Origin: Prescottella soli
Lineage (GTDB): Bacteria; Actinomycetota; Actinomycetes; Mycobacteriales; Mycobacteriaceae
Direction of reading: 5' to 3'
Length of the DNA: 64,000 nt
Assembly: GCF_040024445.1 (NCBI RefSeq)
Contig: NZ_CP157276.1
Location: 1,116,001-1,180,000, forward strand
The notes below the pieces were generated by a model. That model saw only the letters and a program-made list of their open reading frames with translations, was not told where the DNA came from and did not search any database. The translations under genes were made by a program, and so were the position numbers. Each line of letters starts with the position of its first letter. The first letter of the stretch is position 1. Shown one piece after another: positions 8,912-21,149 of this stretch.

Positions 8912-8922
8912 CCGATCGGACA

Positions 8923-10986
8923 TCAGTCCGCGAGTGAGCCCGGAGCCGTCTTCGAGACCGTCATGAGGAACTCGACGTTGCTCTTGCTCTTCTTGAGCCG
9001 GTCGACGAGCAGGTCGATCGCCTGGTGCGTGTCCAGACCGGACAGCACGCGCCGCAGCTTGTGCACGACAGCGAACTCGTCGGGGCTCATCAGGAGCTCG
9101 TCCTTGCGGGTACTCGACAGGTTGACGTCGACGGCCGGGAACACCCGCCGCTCGGCGATCTTGCGGTCGAGCTTGAGCTCGGCGTTGCCGGTGCCCTTGA
9201 ACTCCTCGAAGATCACGGTGTCGCCGGTCGATCCGGTCTCCACCAGGGCGGAGGCGATGATCGTCAGCGAGCCGCCGTTCTCGATGTTGCGCGCGGCACC
9301 CAGGAAACGCTTGGGCGGGTACAGCGCCGTCGAGTCGACACCACCGGAGAGGATGCGCCCGGAGGCCGGCGACGAGTTGTTGTACGCGCGGCCCAGTCGG
9401 GTGATCGAGTCGAGCAGCACCACGACATCACGGCCGGCCTCCACGAGACGCTTCGCCCGCTCGATGGCGAGCTCGGCGACCGAGGTGTGATCGGCCGGCG
9501 GGCGGTCGAACGTCGAGGCGATGACCTCGCCGTTCACCGACCGCTGCATGTCGGTGACCTCTTCCGGACGCTCATCGACGAGGACGACCATCAGGTAGCA
9601 CTCGGGGTTGTTGACCGAGATCGCGTTCGCGATGTCCTGCAGGACGGTGGTCTTACCGGCCTTCGGGGGCGACACGATGAGCGCACGCTGGCCCTTGCCG
9701 ATCGGCATGACCAGGTCGATCACGCGGGTCGTCAGGATGTTCGGTGTGGTCTCGAGGCGCAGACGCTGGTTCGGGTATAGCGGCGTGAGCTTGTTGAACT
9801 CCGGACGCTTGCGCGCGGCCTCGGGATCGTGGCCGTTGACGGTGTCCAGGCGGACCAGCGGGTTGAACTTCTGCCGCTGGTTACTCTGCTCGCCCTCGCG
9901 CGGGACGCGGACCGCGCCGGTGATCGCGTCACCGCGGCGCAGGCCGTTCTTGCGAACGAGGTTCATCGAGACGTACACGTCGTTCGGGCCGGCCAGGTAG
10001 CCGGACGTGCGCACGAACGCGTAGTTGTCGAGGACGTCGAGGATGCCGGCGACCGGCTGCAGGACGTCGTCCTCGCGGATCTCGGGCTCGCGGCCCTCGC
10101 CCGCCTCGCCGCGGTCACGACCACGACGACGCTCGCGGAAGCGACGTCCGCGCCGTCCGCGACCGCCCTCTTCGTCGTCGCCGTCACGGCGCTCGCCACG
10201 GCCCTCGCCGCGCGGGCCGTTGCCGCCCTGGCTGCGGTCGCCACGGTCACCACGCTCGCCGCGGTCACCACGGTCACCACGCTCGCCACCGCGCTCACCG
10301 CGCTCGCCACGCTCACCGCGCTCGCCACGCTCACCGCGCTCACGACGGCCACCGCGCTCGCCGCGCTCGTCGGCCTGCTGGTCCTTGCCCTGCTCGCGGC
10401 CCTGCTCGCGCGCCTCGCCCTGCTTGGCTTCGCCGTCCTTGACCTCGGCCGTGCGGCTCTCAGCCGGCGCGTCCTCGGTTGCGGTGCTCGTCGACGCGGC
10501 GTCGGCGGAATCCGCACCGGCCTGCTCGGGGGCACCCGCGCGGCGGGACGACCCGCGGCGCTGACGACCCCGGCGCGGTGCCTGGTCGCCGTCGGCGTCC
10601 TGCGCGTCGGCGTCGGCGGGCGCAGATGCGGCCTGCGCCTTGCGCGCGGCCGGCTTCTCTGCGGCGGGCGCCTCGGCGGCCGGCGTGCCGTTGGCGGCCT
10701 TGGCGGCGGCGCCACCCTGCCGCTCCTTGATCGCGGCGATCAGATCGCCCTTGCGCATCCCCGAGGTGCCCTTGATGCCGAGTTCGCCCGCGAGCGAACG
10801 CAGCTCGGCGAGCACCATGCCGGAGAGTCCGGCGCCACGACGGGCCTCGGCGCGCTTGGTCGACGCGGCGACCGCGCCCTCGCGCGGTGCAGCGTCAGAA
10901 GTCTGTGGAGGATTGCCCGCCCGGGCACCCGCGGCCTCTGCCGGGGAATCTTGAACAGGCGTGGCAATCAGGTCCGTATCGGTCAC
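8923..10986 (-). CDS. rho: Transcription termination factor Rho, with Arg/Gly-rich insertion
   Basis: This 687-residue protein is the RNA-dependent hexameric ATPase that ends transcription. In order it has a Rho N-terminal helical domain (about 57-87), a long low-complexity part, an Arg/Gly/Glu/Asp-rich block (206-292) made of RGE and RGD repeats, the RNA-binding cold-shock-like domain (about 303-375), and the ATPase core with Walker A PPKAGKTT (440-447). E. coli Rho has about 419 residues; the extra length lies between the N-terminal helices and the RNA-binding domain, as in other actinobacteria. The start is a GTG at 10986. The block is coded by repetitive DNA around 10210-10370. Confidence 0.96.
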   Translation of the reverse strand: MTDTDLIATPVQDSPAEAAGARAGNPPQTSDAAPREGAVAASTKRAEARRGAGLSGMVLAELRSLAGELGIKGTSGMRKGDLIAAIKERQGGAAAKAANGTPAAEAPAAEKPAARKAQAASAPADADAQDADGDQAPRRGRQRRGSSRRAGAPEQAGADSADAASTSTATEDAPAESRTAEVKDGEAKQGEAREQGREQGKDQQADERGERGGRRERGERGERGERGERGERGGERGDRGDRGERGDRGDRSQGGNGPRGEGRGERRDGDDEEGGRGRRGRRFRERRRGRDRGEAGEGREPEIREDDVLQPVAGILDVLDNYAFVRTSGYLAGPNDVYVSMNLVRKNGLRRGDAITGAVRVPREGEQSNQRQKFNPLVRLDTVNGHDPEAARKRPEFNKLTPLYPNQRLRLETTPNILTTRVIDLVMPIGKGQRALIVSPPKAGKTTVLQDIANAISVNNPECYLMVVLVDERPEEVTDMQRSVNGEVIASTFDRPPADHTSVAELAIERAKRLVEAGRDVVVLLDSITRLGRAYNNSSPASGRILSGGVDSTALYPPKRFLGAARNIENGGSLTIIASALVETGSTGDTVIFEEFKGTGNAELKLDRKIAERRVFPAVDVNLSSTRKDELLMSPDEFAVVHKLRRVLSGLDTHQAIDLLVDRLKKSKSNVEFLMTVSKTAPGSLAD

Positions 10987-11040
10987 GGAGGTCCTTTCCT
11001 TCCCTCGCTCGCGCTGCGCAAAGTCGAGGGTTCGTCCCGC

Positions 11041-11061
11041 AGTTCAGTCGACAACTGAACT
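11041..11061. repeat. 8-bp hairpin in the rho leader
   Basis: AGTTCAGT and ACTGAACT pair perfectly around a 5-base loop, 55 bases upstream of the rho GTG. The size and position fit a leader stem-loop or an operator. rho genes are autoregulated in other bacteria; whether this element takes part is an inference. Confidence 0.45.
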
Positions 11062-11244
11062 CGGATGTGCCGTATCCGCTGGATGGAATTTCGGCTTGTC
11101 CCCCATCACATCACCCGAGAAGGCGAGTGCTGTCGATCCATCAACGCGAGAGAAGCGCGTGAGGATCATGCCAGGTATCCCCCGAAGAAATGGAGTGATT
11201 GTCCTGGTGAAGCACCGGCGTCTGAAGCGCACGATGTACGGACA

Positions 11245-11305
11245 CGCTCAGGATAGCGGCCAATGCCCTACTCGGCAAGAACCGATGGGTAACCGATCCT
11301 GAGCG
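11245..11305. repeat. 10-bp inverted repeat just after thrB
   Basis: CGCTCAGGAT (11245-11254) and ATCCTGAGCG (11296-11305) are perfect complements with a 41-base spacer. On the minus strand the first arm lies 8 bases past the thrB stop, so it may be the end structure of the argS-thrB operon or an RNA structure at the start of the rho leader. No U-run follows. Confidence 0.45.
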
Positions 11306-11313
11306 CGTCCGAT

Positions 11314-13369
<2,056 letters not shown>

Positions 13370-13373
<4 letters not shown>

Positions 13374-14683
13374 TCGGAGGTACCTTCCAGTCGGAGCACG
13401 CTGGTCACAGCGGTTACAGATTCGAGTTCGGCAAGGGCGGCAACCGTTTCCGCCAGCGCCGCGTCGGTCGCGAGGTGGGTGACGACCACCAGGCGTGCGC
13501 CGTCGCCGGCACCCTCCTGGCGGACCGTGGAGATGCTGACGCCACGCTTGGCGAACTCGGCGGAGACCGCCGAGAGCACGCCGGCCCGGTCTGCCACCTG
13601 CATGTTGACGTAGTAACGGGTGGGGATATCCCCCATAGGCGCGATGGCCAGGTCCGCGTACTTGGACTCGCGCGGGCCACGTCCGCCGTGCACCTTGTTG
13701 CGGGCGGCCATCACGACGTCGCCCATGACCGCGGACGCGGTGGGGGCACCGCCGGCGCCCTGGCCGTAGAACATCAGCCGACCGGCGTTGGCCGATTCGA
13801 CGACGACGGCGTTGTACGCGCCGTTCACACCGGCGAGGGGGTGCTCGCGCGGGACGAGGGCCGGGTAGACGCGCGCGGAGACGCGCTCGCTGCCGTCCCC
13901 GTCGACGATCCGCTCGCAGATCGACAGCAGCTTGATGGTGCAGTCGAGCGACTTGGCGGCGTCGAGGTCCGCGGCACTGATCTTCGAGATGCCCTCGCGG
14001 TACACGTCACCGGCGGTGACGCGGGTGTGGAACGCGATCGACGCGAGGATCGCGGCCTTCGACGCGGCGTCGAAGCCCTCGACGTCGGCGGTCGGGTCGG
14101 CCTCGGCGTAGCCCAGGCGTCCGGCCTCGGCGAGCGTCTCCGCGTAGTCGGCACCGGTCTCGTCCATCGCGGACAGGATGAAGTTGGTGGTGCCGTTCAC
14201 GATGCCGAGCACGCGATCGACCCGGTCACCGGCGAGCGACTGCGTCAGCGGGCGGATCACGGGGATCGCGCCGGCGACCGCCGCCTCGAAGTACAGGTCG
14301 ACGCTCTCCCGCTCGGCGGCCTCGGCCAGCTCACCCGTGTACTCGGCGAGTAGCGCCTTGTTCGCGGTGACGACCGACTTGCCCGCATTGAGCGCGGCGA
14401 GCACCAACTTGCGCGGCAATTCGATGCCGCCGATCACCTCGACGACGACGTCGACGTCGTCGCGGGTCACCAACGCCTCGGCGTCGGTCGTCAGCAGTTC
14501 CTGCGGCACGCCACGATCGCCGTCGATGCGGCGCACAGCCACACCGCGCAGTTCCAGGCGCGCACCGACTCGGGCCTCGAGGTCCGACGAGTGTTCCCGG
14601 ATGATCCGGGCCACCTCGCTGCCCACGGTCCCGAGGCCGAGAACAGCCACCCCGATGGCGCGCTGCGCCGATTCGCTGGTCAC
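13370..14683 (-). CDS. hom: Homoserine dehydrogenase
   Basis: This 437-residue enzyme reduces aspartate semialdehyde to homoserine, the branch point to Thr and Met. It has the NAD(P)-binding loop GLGTVG (16-21), the central catalytic domain with NGTTNFI, and a C-terminal ACT domain (about 355-437), which in this family gives feedback inhibition by threonine. The GTG start overlaps the lysA stop in a GTGA arrangement. It corresponds to Rv1294. Confidence 0.96.
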
Positions 14684-16101
14684 TCCGTAACCTCCAAGCT
14701 GAGCAGATCTTCGACAGTTTCCCTACGCAAGATTAGGCGCGAAGCACCGTCCCGCACCGCCACCACCGCGGGTCGCGCGAGCAGGTTGTAGCGGCTCGAC
14801 ATCGAGTAGCAGTATGCGCCGGTCGCGGCGACCGCGAGCAGATCTCCGGGACCGAGATCGTCGGGCATCCACACGTCGCGGATGACGATGTCACCGCTCT
14901 CACAGTGTTTGCCCACGACACGCGCAACCACCGGCTCGCCCTCGCTGTCGCGCGAGACCAGACGGGCATCGTATTCCGCCTGGTACAGCGACGTGCGAAT
15001 GTTGTCGCTCATTCCGCCGTCGACACTGATGTATCGGCGGGTCGCACCGGCGTCGAGCGTGACGTCCTTGATGGTGCCGACCTCGTACAGCGTGACGGTG
15101 CCGGGACCCGCGATGGCGCGGCCGGGTTCCACCATGAGGGTCGGAACCGGCAGGCCCGCCGCCTTCGACTCGGTCGCGACGATGTGCGCGAGCTTGCCCG
15201 CGAGCTCGTCGACCGGGGGCGGATTGTCGCTGGACAGGTACGAGATGCCGAGACCGCCACCGAGGTCGACGATCGACAGTTGCGCCGTCTTCTCGGTACC
15301 GAAGCGGTCGACGATCTCACGCATCAGGCCGATGACGCGGTGCGCCGCCAACTCGAAGCCGTCGACCTCGAAGATCTGCGAGCCGATGTGGCTGTGCAGA
15401 CCGACCAGGCGCAGGTTGTCGGTGGCGAAGACCCGTGAGGCGGCGGCCATCGCCTTGCCGCCGGACAGCGAGAAGCCGAACTTCTGGTCCTCGTGCGCGG
15501 TCGCGATGAACTCGTGCGTGTGGGCCTCGACGCCGACGGTGATCCGGATCAGGACGTCCTGCACGACGCCGTGGCGGGCCGCGACCTCGTCGAGGCGGTC
15601 GATCTCGACCATCGAGTCGAGCACGATGTGCCCGACGCCCGCGGCGACCGCGGTCTCGAGCTCGGCGACGGACTTGTTGTTGCCGTGCATCGTGATCCGC
15701 TCGGCCGGGAACCCGGCGTGCAGCGCGACGGCAAGTTCACCGCCGGACGCGACGTCCATCGACAGGCCCTCGTCGCGCACCCAGCGCGCGATCTCGGCCG
15801 ACAGGAACGCCTTGGACGCGTAGTGCACACGCTCGGCGCCGCCGAACGCGCTCGCCATCTCGCGGCAGCGGGAGCGGAAGTCGTCCTCGTCGATCACGAA
15901 CAGCGGGGTGCCGTACTTCTCGGCGAGCTCGGTGACCGGGACGCCGGCGAGGCGCACGACGCCGTCCTCGCCGCGCTCGGCTCCGCGAGGCCACACCTGC
16001 GCGGGCAGCGTCGTCATCTCGGACGACGTCACGGGACGCGGGGGCAGCCCGGGGGCGTGCTGGATCTCGGCGTGCCGGGGTCCGGCGGGGTGCGCGTTCA
16101 C
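14680..16101 (-). CDS. lysA: Diaminopimelate decarboxylase
   Basis: This 473-residue PLP enzyme performs the last step of lysine synthesis from meso-diaminopimelate. It has an alanine-racemase-like barrel with the PLP lysine Lys97 in HYASKAFL, the HSHIGSQ motif, the GGGLGISY loop, and the CESGD substrate motif. The GTG start at 16101 overlaps the argS TGA, giving an N-terminus about 25 residues longer than the M. tuberculosis protein; an ATG inside ([12 protein letters not shown], 29 codons on) would give the classic length and is a real alternative. Confidence 0.94.
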   Translation of the reverse strand: MNAHPAGPRHAEIQHAPGLPPRPVTSSEMTTLPAQVWPRGAERGEDGVVRLAGVPVTELAEKYGTPLFVIDEDDFRSRCREMASAFGGAERVHYASKAFLSAEIARWVRDEGLSMDVASGGELAVALHAGFPAERITMHGNNKSVAELETAVAAGVGHIVLDSMVEIDRLDEVAARHGVVQDVLIRITVGVEAHTHEFIATAHEDQKFGFSLSGGKAMAAASRVFATDNLRLVGLHSHIGSQIFEVDGFELAAHRVIGLMREIVDRFGTEKTAQLSIVDLGGGLGISYLSSDNPPPVDELAGKLAHIVATESKAAGLPVPTLMVEPGRAIAGPGTVTLYEVGTIKDVTLDAGATRRYISVDGGMSDNIRTSLYQAEYDARLVSRDSEGEPVVARVVGKHCESGDIVIRDVWMPDDLGPGDLLAVAATGAYCYSMSSRYNLLARPAVVAVRDGASRLILRRETVEDLLSLEVTE

Positions 16102-17750
16102 ATGCGCTCCGGGGCGCTGACGCCGAGCAGCTCGAGGCCGTTCGCGAGGACCTGACGCGACGCGTCGCACAGCGCCAGACGAGCGGTGGTCAGGTCGGTG
16201 GCCTCCTCGTCACCCTGCGGCAGGATGCGGCACGCATCGTAGAAGCGGTGGTAGGTACCCGCGAGCTCCTCGAGGTACCGCGCGATGCGGTGCGGCTCAC
16301 GCAGCTCGGCGGCCTTCGCGACGACGCGCGGGTACTCGCCGATCGTGCGGATCAGGTCGCCCTCGCGGTCGTGGGTGAGCAAGCCCAGGTTCGGGTCCTG
16401 CGAGCTCAGCCCCAGGTCGGCGGCGTTGCGTGCGATCGAGCACAGGCGCGCGTGCGCGTACTGGACGTAGTACACCGGGTTCTCGTTGCTGGTGCTCGTC
16501 CACAGCTCGAGATCGATGTCGATGCTCTGGTCCACCGACGAGCGCACCAGCGAGTAGCGGGCGGCGTCGACGCCGATCGCCTCGACCAGGTCGTCGAGGG
16601 TGATGACGGTGCCGGCACGCTTGCTCATCTTCACCGCGACGCCCGCGCGGACGAGGTTGACCATCTGGCCGATCATGACCTCGACGGTGTCGGGATCGTC
16701 GCCGAACGCGGCGGCCGCGGCCTTGAGGCGGCCGATGTATCCGTGGTGGTCGGCGCCGAGCATGTAGATGCACAGGTCGAAGCCGCGGGCGCGCTTGTTC
16801 TGGAAGTAGGCGATGTCGCCGGCGATGTACGCGGCGTTCCCGTCGGACTTGATGACGACGCGATCCTTGTCGTCACCGAAGTCGGTGCTCTTGAGCCACC
16901 ACGCACCGTCCTCGTGGTACAGGTTGCCCGAACCCTTGAGGGTTTCGACGGCCTGCTCCACCGCGCCCGACTCGAACAGCGAGTTCTCGTGGAAGTAGAC
17001 GTCGAAGTCGACGCCGAACTCGTGCAGGGTGCGCTTGATGTGCGCGAACATCAGCTCGACGCCGATGGACCGGAAGGTCTCGTGACTCTCGGTCTCGGGC
17101 AGGTCGAGGGCGCCGGGGGCCTGCTTCTGCACCTCGGCGGCGATGTCGACGATGTAGTCGCCGGCGTAGCCGTCCTCGGGTGCCGGCTCGCCCTTGGCCG
17201 CGGCGATGAGCGAGCGCGTGAAGCGGTCGATCTGGGCGCCGTGGTCGTTGAAGTAGTACTCCCGGGTCACGTCCGCGCCCTGGGTGGTCAGGATCCGGCC
17301 GAGGGCGTCGCCGACCGCCGCCCAGCGGGTACCACCGAGGTGGATGGGACCGGTGGGGTTCGCCGAGACGAACTCGAGGTTGATGCGCTTACCTGCGAGC
17401 GCGTCGCCCGCGCCGTAGGACGCACCCTCCGCGAGCGCCTTCGCGACGATCGCACCCTGGGCGTCGGCAGCGAGGCGGATGTTGAGGAAGCCCGGGCCCG
17501 CCACCTCGGCCGAGTCGATGCCGTCGGCCGCCGTCAGGGCCGCCGCCAGCCACGTGGCCAGATCGCGCGGATTGGTGCCGGCCTTCTTGGCGACCTGCAT
17601 CGCCACATTGGTGGCGTAGTCACCGTGCTCGGGGTTGCGGGGACGCTCGACCGTGAGTGTCGCGGGCAGTACGGAAACGTCGAGTCCGTGCTCGGCGAGC
17701 ACCTTCGCGGCGGTTCCTCGGAGCAGTTCGGCAAGGTCGGCTGGAGTCAC
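16098..17750 (-). CDS. argS: Arginyl-tRNA synthetase
   Basis: This 550-residue class I synthetase charges tRNA-Arg. The HIGH-type signature reads HLGG in [12 protein letters not shown], and the KMSKS-type loop is KMSKRAGT. The Arg-specific N-terminal additional domain and the C-terminal DALR anticodon-binding domain, ending in GVSAPERM, are both present. The GTG at 17750 ([10 protein letters not shown]) matches the start and length recalled for the mycobacterial enzyme. It is the first gene of the minus-strand amino-acid operon. A tRNA-Arg gene lies 2 kb away on the other strand. Confidence 0.96.
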   Translation of the reverse strand: MTPADLAELLRGTAAKVLAEHGLDVSVLPATLTVERPRNPEHGDYATNVAMQVAKKAGTNPRDLATWLAAALTAADGIDSAEVAGPGFLNIRLAADAQGAIVAKALAEGASYGAGDALAGKRINLEFVSANPTGPIHLGGTRWAAVGDALGRILTTQGADVTREYYFNDHGAQIDRFTRSLIAAAKGEPAPEDGYAGDYIVDIAAEVQKQAPGALDLPETESHETFRSIGVELMFAHIKRTLHEFGVDFDVYFHENSLFESGAVEQAVETLKGSGNLYHEDGAWWLKSTDFGDDKDRVVIKSDGNAAYIAGDIAYFQNKRARGFDLCIYMLGADHHGYIGRLKAAAAAFGDDPDTVEVMIGQMVNLVRAGVAVKMSKRAGTVITLDDLVEAIGVDAARYSLVRSSVDQSIDIDLELWTSTSNENPVYYVQYAHARLCSIARNAADLGLSSQDPNLGLLTHDREGDLIRTIGEYPRVVAKAAELREPHRIARYLEELAGTYHRFYDACRILPQGDEEATDLTTARLALCDASRQVLANGLELLGVSAPERM

Positions 17751-17917
17751 AGGAGTCCATCTTATTGCGTGGGGCGCAGGGCCGGATAACCAGTGCCGAT
17801 TACCAGGATCGGCCTCTCCCAGGTTTCCCTCAGGGTGGGAACGTACAGTGATTGAGCCCACGAGGCCCAATACCCCTCGGGGACGCCCTTGTCCAATCAC
17901 CGAAAGAGCACTCATCG

Positions 17918-18817
17918 ATGCCCAGCGGTTCGGAAAATCGCGGTCCCGGCAGCAAGAACACTGGGGCCAAGTCAGCCAAGGCCATCAAGGCGGCCAAGCA
18001 GAAGGGCGGCGTGCCCGCGGCCAAGCGCGGAGGTAGCACGACGCGCCAGCTGCCCTGGCTGACCATCGGCGCCGTCGTGGCGGTCGTCGCTCTCATCGCC
18101 GTCCTCGCCGTCAACCTCGCGCCGAAGTACCAGGCGAAGGAGGAGGCGGACAAGTTCGCGCCGTCCGCCGCCAACCAGGATCCGTCGACCGCGATCGATG
18201 GCGTCGTCAAGGTCGACTACCCGGCCGGCATGCACGTGCAGCCGACGCAACGGGTCGCCTACGACCAGACGCCCCCGTTCGGCGGGCCGCACGACGCGAT
18301 CTGGGCGACGTGCATGAGCACCGTGTACCCCGAGCCGATCCGCAGCGAGAACGCCGTCCATTCGCTCGAGCACGGCGCCATCTGGATCGCGTACAACCCG
18401 GACAAGGTCAGTGACGATCAGCGCCAGCAGCTCGCGGACCGGGTGGAGAAGAACTCCGGCTACATGCTGATGTCGCCGTACCCCGGCCTCGACACCCCGA
18501 TCTCGCTGCAGTCGTGGGGCCACCAGCTCAAGCTCGACAGCTCCGACGACAAGCGCATCGACCAGTTCATCGCCGCGCTGCGCCTGAACCGCTACGCGTA
18601 CCCCGAGGTCGGCGCCAGCTGCTCGACGATCCCCGACTCGTTCGATCCCAAGAACCCGCCGCCGTTCGATCCGACCGCACCGGGCCCGGACGCCGTCGCG
18701 ATGAGCGGTGCCGGCCTCACGCCGGACACCAGCGAGGTCGGTGGCGGCGCCGGTCTTCCGACCGACATGCAGCTCCCGGCGGGCGCACCGCAGCCCGGCG
18801 CCGGCGGCAACGGCTGA
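17918..18817 (+). CDS. DUF3105 membrane-anchored protein
   Basis: This 299-residue protein has a Lys/Ala-rich cytosolic tail (1-45), one membrane helix (about 47-68), and an exterior DUF3105 domain marked by [13 protein letters not shown] and the cysteines in WATCMSTVY and GASCSTI. The C-terminal 50 residues are Pro/Gly-rich. Function is unknown. It is followed after only three bases by a DUF305 gene, a pairing I recall from other actinobacteria. The ATG at 17918 is preferred over an earlier in-frame ATG at 17852, because it begins directly at the typical Ser/Gly/Lys-rich start. Confidence 0.82.
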   Translation: MPSGSENRGPGSKNTGAKSAKAIKAAKQKGGVPAAKRGGSTTRQLPWLTIGAVVAVVALIAVLAVNLAPKYQAKEEADKFAPSAANQDPSTAIDGVVKVDYPAGMHVQPTQRVAYDQTPPFGGPHDAIWATCMSTVYPEPIRSENAVHSLEHGAIWIAYNPDKVSDDQRQQLADRVEKNSGYMLMSPYPGLDTPISLQSWGHQLKLDSSDDKRIDQFIAALRLNRYAYPEVGASCSTIPDSFDPKNPPPFDPTAPGPDAVAMSGAGLTPDTSEVGGGAGLPTDMQLPAGAPQPGAGGNG

Positions 18818-18820
18818 CGG

Positions 18821-19552
18821 ATGACCATGACCGAAATCGAGGCACAGACCGCCGGCGACACGGCACCGGGCAAGCGCAGCCAGCGGACGGCTCTCTCCGT
18901 CGTCGGGCTGATCGGCGTGCTGGCCATCGGGTTCGCGCTCGGGTTCTTCGCGCGGCTCCCGATCGGCGACCACGAATCCGCCACGCCCAGTGCCGATTCC
19001 GTCGACGTCGGGTTCTCACAGGACATGACTGTGCACCACAACCAGGCCATCGACATGGCGACGATCGCGCTCACGAAGTCGGGCGATCCGGCCGTGAAGA
19101 ACCTCGCGTACGACATCCTCACGACGCAGCAGAACCAGGTCGGGCAGATGCAGGGCTGGCTCGCGCTGTGGGACCGTGCGCCGCTCCCGAGCGGTGGGTA
19201 CATGACGTGGATGACCGAGGGTGACGGCCACACCGGCCATTCGGGTCACGCAGCGACCGGGACCGCGGCACCCGCGGCGCACGACACCGGCAAGATGCCG
19301 GGCATGGCGACCCCGGAGGAGATCTCGGCGCTGGGTCAGGCGTCGGGCCGCGATCTCGACGTGATGTTCCTCCAGTTGATGCTGCGTCACCACCAGGGCG
19401 GGCTGCCGATGATGGAGTACGGCGCGCAGTACGCGGACGTGCCCGCGGTCCGCAATCTGGCGAAGACCATGGTCGAGACGCAGCAGGGCGAGTCGACGCT
19501 CATGACGAGCATGCTCACCGAGCGCGGCGCGACTCCGCTGCCGATGAACTGA
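18821..19552 (+). CDS. DUF305 protein, membrane-anchored, possible metal binder
   Basis: This 243-residue protein has one N-terminal membrane helix (about 24-45) and a ferritin-like DUF305 fold outside. The fold carries the paired His motifs VHHNQAIDMA (about 71-80) and LRHHQGGLPMM (C-terminal half), with Met- and His-rich linkers between. DUF305 proteins are often linked to copper handling. It is co-transcribed with the DUF3105 gene (3-base gap), and a 16-bp hairpin follows, so the pair forms a transcription unit. An ATG two codons inside is an alternative start. Confidence 0.85.
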   Translation: MTMTEIEAQTAGDTAPGKRSQRTALSVVGLIGVLAIGFALGFFARLPIGDHESATPSADSVDVGFSQDMTVHHNQAIDMATIALTKSGDPAVKNLAYDILTTQQNQVGQMQGWLALWDRAPLPSGGYMTWMTEGDGHTGHSGHAATGTAAPAAHDTGKMPGMATPEEISALGQASGRDLDVMFLQLMLRHHQGGLPMMEYGAQYADVPAVRNLAKTMVETQQGESTLMTSMLTERGATPLPMN

Positions 19553-19581
19553 TCGGTCTGCCGCGACTCGTCGGACTCGTC

Positions 19582-19617
19582 GTCGGGCGGCGCTCCCCAC
19601 CGGGAGCGCCGCCCGAC
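19582..19617 (+). terminator. Strong hairpin after the DUF3105-DUF305 operon
   Basis: GTCGGGCGGCGCTCCC (19582-19597) pairs perfectly with 19602-19617 around a 4-base loop, a 16-bp stem 29 bases past the DUF305 stop. No U-run follows, which is usual for actinobacterial terminators. Confidence 0.7.
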
Positions 19618-19732
19618 CTCGTTCCGCCGTCGCGGCACGGCGCGAAAAATGCCGATCTACCAGGCGATGTGGATGATCGCCGACAATGCGCTACGCTAAC
19701 TCCGCCCACTGGCACACCGGAAATCGCGGTGC

Positions 19733-19805
19733 GCCCCCGTAGCTCAGGGGATAGAGCGTTCGCCTCCGGAGCGAAAGGCCGCAGGTTCGAATCCTGCCGG
19801 GGGCA
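19733..19805 (+). tRNA. tRNA-Arg (anticodon CCG)
   Basis: This is a complete 73-base cloverleaf. The acceptor arms GCCCCCG (19733-19739) and CGGGGGC (19798-19804) pair over 7 bp with discriminator A. The D arm lies in AGCTCAGGGGATAGAGC, and the anticodon stem is TTCGC/GCGAA around the loop CTCCGGA, giving anticodon CCG (reads CGG). The T arm GCAGG-TTCGAAT-CCTGC is canonical. The 3' CCA is not encoded. A terminator follows at once. Confidence 0.96.
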
Positions 19806-19810
19806 CCGGG

Positions 19811-19851
19811 AAGGCCCCACTCTCGTTCGAGAGTGGGGCCTTCGGCCTTTT
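19811..19851 (+). terminator. Terminator after tRNA-Arg
   Basis: AAGGCCCCACTCTCG (19811-19825) pairs with CGAGAGTGGGGCCTT (19828-19842), followed within five bases by a short T-run (19848-19851). It ends the tRNA transcript and lies before the converging membrane-protein gene. Confidence 0.85.
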
Positions 19852-19867
19852 CCGGACCGGATCCGAT

Positions 19868-21127
19868 TCAGCGTGCCGCGGACCGCAGGTCCAGTCCCCA
19901 CGCGCCCACCCCGCACACGACGATCACGGCGACCGCGACGACGGCGGCGGGCGTCGAGACCGCGGCGTGCTCCTCGAACGGCGACGCGGCGTCCTGGAAC
20001 CGCTCACTGATCGTCCAGGCGGCCGCCGCAGCGCTGGGGATCGCGATGGTGAACGGGAGCGAAAGTCCGACGGTGGCCGCGGGGGCGGATGTGGGAAGGC
20101 AGGCCCCGACGACGTACCCGGCGGCGGCCGGCAACACCAGCAGATACGCGATCGCCGACACGTCCCACTGATCGGAGTTCACCACGGAGGCAGCAGCCGT
20201 CACGGCGAGCGCGACGAAACCGACGGCCGGAATCGGCCGTCCGATCCCGGCCACGACACCGACCGCGATCAATGCCGCGGGGATCGCGAGGGTCCACCAG
20301 TCGTCGCCGGACGCGGGAACGCCCCCGGTGGCGGCCGCGAGCACGGCCGTCCCCGCGAACACCACCCGCCCGTCGGCCCCCGGCAGTTGCCAGGCGATCC
20401 AGGCTACGAGTGCCACCGCCACACCGACGTAGGCGTACCACCACTCTGGGCCGGCGCCGGACTGCATCAGGATCCAGTTGGCGACGAACGCCCCGACGGG
20501 CAGGGCGAGAGCTACTGCGAGCCACCGTGTGTCGACGCGAGCAAACCACGACGACCGACGGTCGAGGAGAGCCGTCACGACCACTGCCACGGCGGCCACG
20601 ACCGCGGGCCACAGGCCCACGACGCCGCTCGACTCCACCTCCCGCAGCGGGCTGTACACGGTCCAACCGGTGTCTCCCGCCCCGAACCGACGCAGTTCCA
20701 CGACGGCGCCGGACAGCAGGAAGGCACCGATCGCACCGGCGGCGAGGGCGGCCTGGCCGATCACGTCGCGGCCCGAGAGAGTCGACGCGCCACCCAGAAC
20801 CAGTCCGGCGGCAACGGCATTCGAGTACAGGAGCGCTGCGGGCTCACTCGGGTACTGCACCACTTCCGGCAGCGCGAGGAGCAACAGCCCCGCCACCGCG
20901 ACGGTCGCCACCAGCGCGACCGACCGTCGACGCGTCAGCGCCACGGTGACGAGCAGTCCCACCACCGCCGCACACGCGACGGCGGTCCCGTTCGCGACCA
21001 GAACCGCGGGGAGCGCGCTCTCGGCCCTGACGTACCCGTCGGGCAGCGGTGACCACAGGACCCGGCCGGCGAGCATGCCGCTGACTAGCGCCGCCACCAC
21101 TCCCGCGATCCAAGCGAGTCGAACCAC
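19868..21127 (-). CDS. Polytopic membrane protein of unknown function
   Basis: This 419-residue, Ala/Val/Leu-rich protein has about 11-12 predicted membrane segments with short loops. A longer outer loop near residues 110-145 (ELRRFGAGDTGWTVYSPL) is the only distinctive polar part. No transporter or enzyme motif is recognised. The GTG at 21127 is chosen over an earlier in-frame start because GGAGG lies upstream of it and outside the neighbouring gene. It follows the LLM oxidoreductase gene by 22 bases on the same strand and may share its transcript. Confidence 0.7.
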   Translation of the reverse strand: MVRLAWIAGVVAALVSGMLAGRVLWSPLPDGYVRAESALPAVLVANGTAVACAAVVGLLVTVALTRRRSVALVATVAVAGLLLLALPEVVQYPSEPAALLYSNAVAAGLVLGGASTLSGRDVIGQAALAAGAIGAFLLSGAVVELRRFGAGDTGWTVYSPLREVESSGVVGLWPAVVAAVAVVVTALLDRRSSWFARVDTRWLAVALALPVGAFVANWILMQSGAGPEWWYAYVGVAVALVAWIAWQLPGADGRVVFAGTAVLAAATGGVPASGDDWWTLAIPAALIAVGVVAGIGRPIPAVGFVALAVTAAASVVNSDQWDVSAIAYLLVLPAAAGYVVGACLPTSAPAATVGLSLPFTIAIPSAAAAAWTISERFQDAASPFEEHAAVSTPAAVVAVAVIVVCGVGAWGLDLRSAAR

Positions 21128-21149
21128 CCTGATCTCCTCCCCTGTTCGG

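Larger units (their letters stand above)
10987..11313. other. Intergenic region upstream of rho
   Basis: These 327 bases lie between the thrB stop and the rho start, both on the minus strand. They contain two inverted repeats (11041-11061 and 11245-11305). A 62-codon minus-strand frame (11044-11232) is open but has no recognisable family or good ribosome site, so it is not called. The region probably contains the rho promoter and leader. Confidence 0.55.

Noticed and set aside
10210-10370. Regularly repeated short units that resemble a CRISPR or tandem-repeat array
   Set aside because: The repeats are in frame within rho and code RGE/RGD triplets; unit length is short and there are no spacers.
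11044-11232. A 62-codon minus-strand frame upstream of rho as a leader peptide gene
   Set aside because: It has no good ribosome site and no recognisable sequence, and it overlaps the leader hairpin; kept only as part of the intergenic description.
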